A DNA stretch of 31,281 nt from QHXW01 sp035297145. Its GTDB lineage: Bacteria > Acidobacteriota > Terriglobia > Bryobacterales > Bryobacteraceae. The translations under genes and the position numbers were made by a program. The notes below the pieces were generated by a model that saw only the letters and a program-made list of their open reading frames with translations, was not told the DNA's origin and ran no database searches. The stretch covers positions 1 through 31,281 of the forward strand of contig DATGZN010000012.1 in NCBI GenBank assembly GCA_035297145.1, read 5' to 3'. Positions 24,575 to 31,141 of this stretch are shown here, piece after piece. Every line of letters begins with the position of its first letter. Position 1 is the first letter of the stretch.

Positions 24575-25191
24575 TAGCGTGGACTCTTCTGGTTCCGAAT
24601 GAGGCCAACGTATTTCCCTAGAATCTGAACGGACCGCTGTCCGTCGGCGCGAATGACGATGTCGGGAAACGCAGGGTTCGCTCCGCGAAGTATGACCGTC
24701 CCATTGGGCCGATAGAGGTACTTGAGTGTCGCTTCATCGTCGAGCAGCACCGCCGCGATTTCGCCGTCCGCCACCTCGCTCTGACGATTCATGACGGCGA
24801 TATCGCCTGGCAGAATCCCGGCATTCTTCATGCTTTCGCCTCTCACTCGGAGGGCGAACAATTCGGACCCTGGAAACAGCTCCGGCGATACCGGGACAAT
24901 GTCGTCAGAATCTTGAAGTGCGATCTGGGAATGACCTGCAGCGATGGCTCCAAGCAGAGGGATGCCCACCGGCGGTCGATATTTCAGCTTTAGCCCCCGA
25001 GCCTTACCTGGAAGGCGGTTGAGCATTCCTTTTTTCTCCATCAGCCGAAGGTGGGACCGCACGGAATTCAGGCTGGCGAAACCGAAGCGCTCGGCGATCT
25101 CACGCTGGGTAGGCGCGCTACCACGCTTGCGCGATTCGGAATGGAGGAATGACGCGATTTCCTGCTGACGCTCTGTGGGCAGCGATCGCAT
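24574..25191 (-). CDS. lexA-like: LexA-type autocleaving repressor heading the restriction-modification operon
   Basis: A 205-residue complete LexA homologue. The winged HTH is at the N-terminus (SAPTQREIAERFGFASLNSV, with Ser40 and Asn42 at the places of E. coli Ser39/Asn41). The cleavage site Ala85-Gly86 is in AIAAGHSQIA, and the S24 peptidase dyad is Ser120 in RVRGESMKNAG and Lys157 in EATLKYLYRPNG, each exactly one residue beyond the E. coli numbers (84/85, 119, 156). All residues needed for RecA-stimulated self-cleavage are present. ATG 25191 has GAGAG just upstream. A LexA-box-like palindrome lies 12 bases before the start, and the stop codon overlaps the methylase start. It probably represses its own operon; whether it is also the cell's main SOS repressor cannot be decided here. 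Confidence 0.9.
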   Translation of the reverse strand: MRSLPTERQQEIASFLHSESRKRGSAPTQREIAERFGFASLNSVRSHLRLMEKKGMLNRLPGKARGLKLKYRPPVGIPLLGAIAAGHSQIALQDSDDIVPVSPELFPGSELFALRVRGESMKNAGILPGDIAVMNRQSEVADGEIAAVLLDDEATLKYLYRPNGTVILRGANPAFPDIVIRADGQRSVQILGKYVGLIRNQKSPR

Positions 25192-25199
25192 AAACTCTC

Positions 25200-25205
25200 A
25201 TAATA
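25200..25205 (-). promoter_or_regulatory. -10-like hexamer of the LexA/R-M operon
   Basis: TATTAT on the minus strand, 8 bases before the ATG at 25191 and overlapping the end of the LexA-box-like palindrome by three bases. A repressor bound there would block RNA polymerase directly. The start of transcription would be at or within a base or two of the ATG, so the mRNA may be leaderless. No good -35 is seen. Confidence 0.4.
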
Positions 25206-25224
25206 CTGCCCAAACGAACAGTAT
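25203..25224 (-). promoter_or_regulatory. LexA-box-like operator
   Basis: ATACTG (25203-25208) and CAGTAT (25219-25224) form a perfect 6-bp inverted repeat with 10 bases between. Read on the minus strand the core is CTGT-N8-GCAG, one base from the E. coli CTGT-N8-ACAG box, with the flanking TA/TA of the consensus also kept. The recognition-helix residues of the adjacent repressor agree with an E. coli-type box. Its place, 12 bases before the repressor start and over a -10-like hexamer, suits autorepression. Confidence 0.7.
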
Positions 25225-25591
25225 GCTGATTCTTTCTGTCGAGCCCCAAATTGTTGAGCCGTCGGGGTTACGCGTTGTTTCTTTACTCCGCCGAATTGTC
25301 GGTATATATGCCGATCCGTAATCGATCAGATTCGGGCCTCGGCGTCAGCTTCAATTCCGCGACGGCAAGGCGTCAATCTGACGAAGGAACGACCGGCCGG
25401 CGGAAGTGGCCCGCTTGGGCAGTATTGTCAGCCACTCGGAGAGAGCAGCGCTTGCGTGCCACCGGAGGATTCCTCCCGTGAAGTCCCGTTCCCATCAAGT
25501 TGACGCAAAACGCCCATTGTGGAAATCTGCGGTTCGGGTGGCTGGTGGGGGTTGGGCGTTTCCCGCGAGGGGTCGGCCAACCGCGTAACGC
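25225..25591 (-). other. Intergenic region upstream of the LexA/R-M operon
   Basis: No convincing gene. A 57-codon plus-strand frame (ATG 25308 to 25481) has no recognisable features. TTGGGCAGTATT at 25415-25426 repeats, in inverted orientation, 12 bases of the LexA operator region (reverse complement at 25202-25213). A 6-1-6 palindrome GGAGGA-T-TCCTCC lies at 25464-25476. The first 60 bases upstream of lexA are AT-rich (27/60 G+C in line 25201-25260). Confidence 0.4.
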
Positions 25592-26995
25592 TTACGGCGC
25601 CGTGAAGTAGACCTTGCTCGTGGGCGTTGTTCCCGCGGAATTGGTGATTTGGATCTCGACCGAATCCACCTGCGCCGGATTCCCAGCGGTCACAGGGAAG
25701 AAGGCATGGAGCGCGAACATCCCGCCATCGTCGGAGGTAGCGAAGAACTCCTGGAAGTCGGTAGTTGCGGCCACGGTGATGGGGCCGCCGTTCAGAGTCG
25801 CGCCATTTGCGTCTCGAAACGTGAAGGTCATTGTCGAGGCCGTCCGCGTGTTATCGAATCCGGTGATTTCGAGATCGAGCCCGCCTGAGGTGTACTGAGC
25901 CGTGGTTGTGTCGATGTTAGCCGGCGCGGCGGGGATGGTGAGCGAGGAGGTCCCCGTGAAATCTCCCAGCGTAACCGTAAAGACGATGGTGCCCGCCGTG
26001 GTGCCGGTTTGGAAAGCGACGCTGCCAGCAGAGCCAAATTGCCCGGCGGTATCGCCCTGATTGACGGTGAACGGTACACTCTCGGTACCGCTTAAGAGAA
26101 AGACCATTCCACTATCGGGATTGACGCCGGGCATGCTCGGTGTAACTGCCATCTGCACCTGGCCGGTTCCCGATTCCTGGGAGGCCGAAGGCAGACTCAC
26201 CGTCAGTGTTCCCTGCTCCGAGCTGGCGGTCGAGGAGATCGCAATCAGGATGATGGGTTGCGGAAATAGCGGATTGACGCCGACACCGGTAAGAGGGATG
26301 TAAAGCTGATCGATTTCCAGCGCGCCTTGTTGCGGCCCGGTGCTCGAGGGCGTGAAATCGACCTCCAGAGTCGCCGACCCGCCCGGAGCAAGCGAGATCG
26401 GCAGCGCGAAGGGCTGCATCTGAAATGAGGAGCCCTGTAAGTTATCGACCCTAATATTTTGCACCGTGAACGCGGCCTGAGTCGGATTGGTCAGTACCAC
26501 CTGGCGTGAGGTCGTGGACCCCTGCGCCAAGCTGCCGAAATCGATGCCTGCACCCGCGCCCAGAGGAACCGGTGCATTGGTTCCATCACCCACTGAAATG
26601 GCGACAGTGTCGACCGCGGTCCCGGTCCCCGTCAGCAACTGAGAGACACCATCCGCCGTTAGGGTTGCGCTGAAGGACCCGGCTCCGGTGGGAGCGAAGC
26701 TCACCGTGAAGTCTACAGTACCCCCCGGCGGGACCGTCTCCGGGAGCGAGGGTTCGTAGGGAATGGAAAAAGGAGGTGTTACCGCGAGCGTCGTCAGTTG
26801 CGTAGAACCCGTGCCTGCATTCAGCAGGCGGAACTGGACGTCACGCACGTCGCCCACGGGACATTCTCCGAAGGAAAACGATGCCGGGACATTGACGATT
26901 GGGTCCGCCTGGCCGGGCTGGAGGATGAACAGTTGCAGTTGCGCGGAAAGGCAACCCGTGCCCAGGCACGCAAGAAGAATGAGCCGCCGCATCAT
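25592..26995 (-). CDS. Secreted protein with ASH/HYDIN-like immunoglobulin-fold repeats
   Basis: A 467-residue protein with a signal peptide (about 1-18, LILLACLGTGCLSAQ). At least two repeats of the ASH (ASPM-SPD-2-Hydin)/choice-of-anchor type follow: SFSFGECPVGDVRDVQFRLL with VPPGGTVDFTVSFAPTGAGS, then GIDFGSLAQGSTTSRQVVLT with LAPGGSATLEVDFTPSSTGP. Residues about 250-360 look like another beta-sandwich (TLTVSLPSASQESGTGQVQM). The C-terminal 100 residues (TMTFTFRDANGATLNGG, ending TPTSKVYFTAP) are a further beta domain. No enzyme motif, membrane anchor or sorting signal is seen. ATG 26995 overlaps the previous stop by four bases (ATGA) and has AAGGAG six bases upstream. It is the last gene of a three-gene secreted-protein operon. 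Structural or adhesive role is inference. Confidence 0.7.
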   Translation of the reverse strand: MMRRLILLACLGTGCLSAQLQLFILQPGQADPIVNVPASFSFGECPVGDVRDVQFRLLNAGTGSTQLTTLAVTPPFSIPYEPSLPETVPPGGTVDFTVSFAPTGAGSFSATLTADGVSQLLTGTGTAVDTVAISVGDGTNAPVPLGAGAGIDFGSLAQGSTTSRQVVLTNPTQAAFTVQNIRVDNLQGSSFQMQPFALPISLAPGGSATLEVDFTPSSTGPQQGALEIDQLYIPLTGVGVNPLFPQPIILIAISSTASSEQGTLTVSLPSASQESGTGQVQMAVTPSMPGVNPDSGMVFLLSGTESVPFTVNQGDTAGQFGSAGSVAFQTGTTAGTIVFTVTLGDFTGTSSLTIPAAPANIDTTTAQYTSGGLDLEITGFDNTRTASTMTFTFRDANGATLNGGPITVAATTDFQEFFATSDDGGMFALHAFFPVTAGNPAQVDSVEIQITNSAGTTPTSKVYFTAP

Positions 26996-27774
26996 GGGCG
27001 CTCCTTCGCGGCGGGTAACTGATAAACCTTTTCGCCCTCAGGGGTGATCCGGATCATGCGAGCCGGCTCACCTGCGCTTTCTATTTCGACCCATTGCTCT
27101 CCCACCCGAGCCAGGTGGCTGGCGGATATCGCAATGCTTCGCTCGACCCCGGCCACGGTTTGGATCAGGATGGCGTGTGCTGTGGCCAGCAGCATACGGT
27201 CGGCCAGTAACACCAGCGATCCGCCGCCTGCCGCAAGGCACGCTTGCTCGGCGATCGCTCCGCCTGGCGTCAATTCCTGCGTGATGGCGCCGTTGGCCGT
27301 GTCGACGGCAAGCAGCCAGAATGCGTTTGCCCGGCATACGGCGAGTTGTACGGCGTGAGCCTTGGTTGGCCCCAGCGCAATCACTCTGCCCGCGATCATT
27401 GCTGCCGCAATCGGTACCTTGCTATCTCCCTGCGGCCCTGTCCGCCACAACTCGGCCGTCTCCGGAAAGAACGCGTTTTGCGGACCCAGCACAGCTTCTT
27501 GTTGGGCTACCGGACGGCGCCGAATTACCGTAACGTCTGCTCCGAGCGTCAGCAGCTCCGAGCCGGTGTTCACCAGCCCGCCATGGCCGTCAAACGCCCA
27601 ATCAACAGCGTTTTTGCCAATCACATCGTGCAAGACGAAGGTGCCGGATACGCCGTGTACGATGCGGAGTTGCTGCTGAGAGTCGCGAGCGATGCCGACA
27701 AGCGGCACACTGAATTTCGGTTGTGCGATGGCGGGTGCCACGCACAGCAAGAAAACAACTGCTCGCCGGCTCAT
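26992..27774 (-). CDS. Secreted propeller-like protein of unknown function
   Basis: A 260-residue protein with a signal peptide (about 1-16, RRAVVFLLCVAPAIAQP). The mature part consists of short hydrophobic strands ending in Asp, Gly or Trp turns (FVLHDVIGKNAVDWAFDG, AFWLLAVDTANGAITQEL, GSLVLLADRMLLATAHAILI, LARVGEQWVEIESAG), which suggests a small beta-propeller. No known motif or heme/metal site was found. The start at ATG 27774 shares one base with the stop of the gene before it (TGATG), and its own stop overlaps the next start, so the three proteins are made together and probably work together. The frame is open far upstream, but that part is an arginine-rich shadow of the preceding gene. 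Confidence 0.65.
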   Translation of the reverse strand: MSRRAVVFLLCVAPAIAQPKFSVPLVGIARDSQQQLRIVHGVSGTFVLHDVIGKNAVDWAFDGHGGLVNTGSELLTLGADVTVIRRRPVAQQEAVLGPQNAFFPETAELWRTGPQGDSKVPIAAAMIAGRVIALGPTKAHAVQLAVCRANAFWLLAVDTANGAITQELTPGGAIAEQACLAAGGGSLVLLADRMLLATAHAILIQTVAGVERSIAISASHLARVGEQWVEIESAGEPARMIRITPEGEKVYQLPAAKERP

Positions 27775-28610
27775 CACGGTTTCCCGATCGTGATGGTGGG
27801 CGTGCCGATGGTGACGCCGGCAGAAGACAAACCGGCGGCGGCAGCGGCTGCTCCTGGCCCACGGTGCGCCGCTGCCATACTGGTTGCCGCGAAAGCCGCC
27901 CCCACGCCTCCAGCAGCGACGAGCCCGATCCAGATCCACTTCTTGTGGGACTTATGGCCGCGATCAGCGCCAACCTCTGTAATCGATTTCGCACTTTTCT
28001 GAGTGACGATGATGGTCGGCACGCCGTGCGGAGACTCGGGGGCGGTTTTGATTGTCGCAGCGGGCGGCGCTTGCTGAGCCGCTACTTTGACCGGACCGGT
28101 GGCCGTTGTCCCTGGCACCGTGATGGTCGGCGGGGGCTGCGCCGGACGCTGCGGCTCTGCCGCCGGGGCAGGTTCCTTGCTGGGCGGTGCGGATGCCTTG
28201 CGGTCGGCACTCTCTGTCGACGTGTCTGCGTTGCCGATGGATTGCCGGGCGATAGTTCCGGCGCGCCCCTGCTCCTTCGCCGCTGTGATTCGGATGGCAA
28301 ACGAGCCGGTCACGCGGTTGAGTTGCAAGCCGTGCCCGGTGGCGTGCCCATTGGAGTCGGTGATTGCAATATCCGTTCGCAATCCGTTGGCGAACACGCC
28401 GCCGGGGCCCTCCTCAGGAACCTGAAAGCTCACGCGCGCTCCGGCGACCGGACGTCCCGTCGCATCCGTCACTTCGACGGTGAGCGGTTTAGCGTGGGCG
28501 CCCGCTGCGTGCTGCGCGCTATCTCCCGCGACGACCTTAATGTGCAGAACGGAATCTTGTGCTACGGCGAGGCTGGCGACGACGAACACCATCGTCCAGG
28601 CACACTTCAT
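27774..28610 (-). CDS. Secreted Ig-like (Big-1/invasin type) protein with proline-rich linker and C-terminal hydrophobic segment
   Basis: A 278-residue protein with a signal peptide (about 1-18, CAWTMVFVVASLAVAQ). Residues about 20-115 form a bacterial Ig-like domain of the Big-1/invasin class: LTVEVTDATGRPVAGARVSF, then VFANGLRTDIAITDSNGHAT and FAIRITAAKEQGRAG, the usual 'V-D--G-PV-ga-V-F ... t--Gka' order. A linker of about 90 residues rich in Pro, Ala and Lys follows. A basic stretch (GHKSHKKW) then leads into the hydrophobic segment IWIGLVAAGGVGAAFAATSM, a likely membrane span, and a glycine/alanine/isoleucine-rich tail. Thus it may be membrane-held with the Ig domain outside. ATG 28610 is used; a GTG at 28637 is possible. 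It is the first gene of the secreted operon. Confidence 0.65.
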   Translation of the reverse strand: MKCAWTMVFVVASLAVAQDSVLHIKVVAGDSAQHAAGAHAKPLTVEVTDATGRPVAGARVSFQVPEEGPGGVFANGLRTDIAITDSNGHATGHGLQLNRVTGSFAIRITAAKEQGRAGTIARQSIGNADTSTESADRKASAPPSKEPAPAAEPQRPAQPPPTITVPGTTATGPVKVAAQQAPPAATIKTAPESPHGVPTIIVTQKSAKSITEVGADRGHKSHKKWIWIGLVAAGGVGAAFAATSMAAAHRGPGAAAAAAGLSSAGVTIGTPTITIGKP

Positions 28611-28646
28611 GTGCGCTGATTGGAAGGTTCTGGGCACCTGTTTTTC

Positions 28647-28664
28647 CTGTCTTTAAAAAGACAG
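28647..28664 (-). promoter_or_regulatory. 18-bp palindrome upstream of the secreted-protein operon
   Basis: CTGTCTTT (28647-28654) and AAAGACAG (28657-28664) are perfect 8-bp inverted arms around two bases. It lies 36 bases before ATG 28610, a suitable place for an operator in the promoter. A two-base loop makes a normal hairpin unlikely, and no T-run suits termination on the minus strand for the upstream PIG-L gene, so a protein-binding site is the better guess. Confidence 0.4.
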
Positions 28665-28787
28665 TGAAGCAAGGCCGGAAAAGTTCTCCGCCGAATGGCG
28701 AGGCGTACTTAAGAGACAAGGCCGCAGGTACCCGCATACGGCGCGTGTCCCTGCGCTACCGCTCGTCGTCGATCATCGTGAATTGGT

Positions 28788-29636
28788 TTACCCCAGTTTG
28801 GCCAGACGCTGCTCGACGTCCGCGCGCAGGCGATCGATGAAGCCCAGCGCATAGCCGGCAATCGGCAGCGAGGGATCGTCAACGAGGGGAGTGAGGTCCA
28901 TGGCATAGCTCAGAGCGGTCTCCACATCGGTGGCATGCGAGGCGTAGTAAGTGGCATGCGCCAGGCGCCGGCCCTCGGTGGCGAGATCGTACCGCTTCCC
29001 GCCGGCCACTTGAGAATCGAAAAGTCCCACCAGAGACATCGCGATATTGGAGCGCGAGGAGACCGGTAGCGCTTGCTTCGATTCGTCGGGGAGCCAGTCC
29101 AGATCGCGCCAGACTTCGCAGCCGTACACTTTCTCGGGGCGAAACTCGCCGCGTAGCGCGCGCAGCGCCCGGAGGCATCGCAAAGCAACGCCGACATGGG
29201 TATCGTGTTTATCGGCTAGGTTGTGCAGATAGACAACCTTCGGCTTGGCTGCGCGGAAAATGGCCGTGAGGTCGTCCGAGACGCCGGCATTGTTGGGATC
29301 CTTGACGGCGGAACTGGGGTAGCCGAGCTGGAGCTGGCACGCATATTCGCCAACGTATGCCGCCTTGCGCTGTTCCTTCAACCGGACTCTCTGCATCTCC
29401 TCATCGGTGTATTGCCCATAAATTCCGGCACGCGGACTCCCCGCGCCGTTGGTCACTACGACGCCCGTGAACCATTTGTCCGGGCGGCCGAAGCACGCGG
29501 CGATGCCGTGGTAGGCCATGATTTCGATATCGTCCTGATGCGCCGAGATGCAGAGATGCGTCGTCCGCGCGAGAGCAGCGTCGGGATCGGCGCCATCGGG
29601 AACAAATGCATCGGCCTGCGGGTTGTGAAATTTCAT
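28788..29636 (-). CDS. PIG-L (LmbE) family N-acetyl-sugar deacetylase-like protein
   Basis: A 282-residue cytoplasmic protein (no signal peptide) of the PIG-L family, zinc enzymes that remove acetyl from N-acetylglucosamine-type groups. The first metal motif is SAHQDDIEIM (His33, Asp35, Asp36; AHPDDE in most members, here with Gln for Pro). The second is DKHDTHVGVALR (Asp144, His146; HPDH-type in relatives). VVVTNGAGSPRAGIYG and EEMQRVRLKEQRKAAYV match the second strand and the 'R--E---Aa' helix of the family. AGAGGA precedes ATG 29636 by about five bases. It starts 19 bp after the ROK gene stop and is the second gene of that pair. The partner suggests a sugar substrate. Confidence 0.85.
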   Translation of the reverse strand: MKFHNPQADAFVPDGADPDAALARTTHLCISAHQDDIEIMAYHGIAACFGRPDKWFTGVVVTNGAGSPRAGIYGQYTDEEMQRVRLKEQRKAAYVGEYACQLQLGYPSSAVKDPNNAGVSDDLTAIFRAAKPKVVYLHNLADKHDTHVGVALRCLRALRALRGEFRPEKVYGCEVWRDLDWLPDESKQALPVSSRSNIAMSLVGLFDSQVAGGKRYDLATEGRRLAHATYYASHATDVETALSYAMDLTPLVDDPSLPIAGYALGFIDRLRADVEQRLAKLG

Positions 29637-29655
29637 CGCGTCCTCTTTCTTTGAG

Positions 29656-31059
29656 TTACTTTTTCAGGCTGGGCAGACTGGCTGCGGCCACGGCCTGCCC
29701 ATGCCGTTTTTCCGTTTCTCCGGGGATATGCACGCGAATTACGCCGGCCAGCTCGGGAAATTCCTCTCGCAAAACCTCGCCGGCGACTGACAGTATGATG
29801 TCGCCACCCTCACCCGTCATCACGCGGCCTAACACGAGAAGGTTGCGAATTTCATAGAAATCGGCGAAGTGAGCGATACCATAGCCGAGGTAGGTTCCGA
29901 TGGTCTGATAGATTCTGCGCGCGCGCCCGTCTCCAGCTGCCATCAGCTTCTGCACTTCCACGAGTTTCGCGGCCAGGGGCATGTGATTCGGCAGCGCGAT
30001 GCCGGCCGCGGGAAGCAGGCGTCCCACTGCCTGCTGCGAAAAGTACAGGGCGCCGACACCCTGATCCCCCGACCACTCATCGGCCGGGGCATTTTCGCGG
30101 TAGTCTATCGGGACGAAGGCCAACTCGTTCAGCCAGCCGGTGATGTTGCCCTGCGGTGTGACATAACCGGCGGCTAAGCTGCTGCCGAACGCGATGCCCA
30201 AAACCGCGTTATCGTTCAGAGCCATGGAGCCCGCGAGCGCCGTAACCTCGCCGTCATTGACAACCTCGAACGGAACTCCGCGCCACGCCTCCTGCAATTC
30301 GAAAAACAGTCGCCGTACCCGGCTGTCGAACAGGTTCTGCGGCACTGCCCGGTACAGTGAACCGACGCGGACCTCGTTGTTCACGTAAACGCCGGCCGCA
30401 CTGCCGCCGATCGCATCGACGCGCGGCAGTTTCGCCGCCGCCCGTTTCAGCGAGTCGTTAATGCCATCGAAATGGTATTGCGGATCGGCTTGGCGGCTCG
30501 GGTCCCACGGCACTTCCTCACTGAAAACCACCTCGCCGTCGACCACGGCTGCACACTTACGGTCGCTCGCTCCCAGATCGAAACCAATGCGGCAGCCTTC
30601 CAGATGGCGTCCGAGAGGCGCGACGGCTTCGTGCTCCGTGGGTAACTGATCGTAGCCGGTGTGCTGAACTGCCAGGGCGCGGCCATAAACCTGGTTGCCC
30701 ATGAATTGAACATCGAATGCCCGCCGGCCGGTGGGAGAATACACGCCCTCGAGGAATCGAGCAATCCCCGGGTCGCCGCCGATCCACACCCGGTAGCCCC
30801 CCTTCTGCCAAAGCAGAAACTTCAACAGGCGTTCAACATACCGCTCATTGGAGGCGAGGTTGGAACCCTCGTGCGGCAGTACGGCGGTCCGGAAAACGGA
30901 TATGGATCCGTCGGCGCGCTCGAGCGCGATTCCCAGCGGATTCGCCTTGCCGCTCTCCTCAACTGTCGCGCGGAAGCATCGATTCCACAGCGATGCCGGA
31001 AGGAAATCCGGGTCTAGAATAGGGCAGAACTTGGGCGCAACGCGTGTAAGAACTGGCAT
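29656..31059 (-). CDS. ROK-family sugar kinase-like protein
   Basis: A 467-residue protein, longer than the usual ROK kinase (about 300). A unique N-terminal part of about 150 residues (with RVAPKFCPILDPDFLPASLW and GGYRVWIGGDPGIARFLEGV) precedes the actin-like kinase fold. The phosphate-binding motif is CRIGFDLGASDRKCAAVVDG near residue 160. AIGGSAAGVYVNNEVR and the catalytic-Asp region FEVVNDGEVTALAGSMAL near 268 follow, then VLGIAFGSSLAAGYV (second phosphate loop). The zinc-binding CxCGxxGCxE motif found in most ROK proteins is missing. Known ROK kinases phosphorylate glucose, N-acetylglucosamine or similar sugars; without the zinc site the substrate cannot be assigned. ATG 31059 has no visible ribosome binding site. 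It leads a two-gene unit with the PIG-L gene. Confidence 0.75.
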   Translation of the reverse strand: MPVLTRVAPKFCPILDPDFLPASLWNRCFRATVEESGKANPLGIALERADGSISVFRTAVLPHEGSNLASNERYVERLLKFLLWQKGGYRVWIGGDPGIARFLEGVYSPTGRRAFDVQFMGNQVYGRALAVQHTGYDQLPTEHEAVAPLGRHLEGCRIGFDLGASDRKCAAVVDGEVVFSEEVPWDPSRQADPQYHFDGINDSLKRAAAKLPRVDAIGGSAAGVYVNNEVRVGSLYRAVPQNLFDSRVRRLFFELQEAWRGVPFEVVNDGEVTALAGSMALNDNAVLGIAFGSSLAAGYVTPQGNITGWLNELAFVPIDYRENAPADEWSGDQGVGALYFSQQAVGRLLPAAGIALPNHMPLAAKLVEVQKLMAAGDGRARRIYQTIGTYLGYGIAHFADFYEIRNLLVLGRVMTGEGGDIILSVAGEVLREEFPELAGVIRVHIPGETEKRHGQAVAAASLPSLKK

Positions 31060-31141
31060 TTATTTCAAGTTTTGCATATCGGCATGTCAGCCGCTATTGG
31101 TTGCCGAACTCGCGGGGGGGCGGGGGCGGCGTTCAAGCGAC

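Noticed and set aside
24574..25191. The LexA homologue as the host's general SOS repressor, merely neighbouring an R-M system
   Set aside because: Not fully excluded, but the overlapping stop/start with the methylase and the lack of any SOS gene beside it favour a dedicated regulator.
25464..25476. Palindrome GGAGGA-T-TCCTCC
   Set aside because: One base between the arms, so no hairpin; short and not placed at a gene start. Probably chance.
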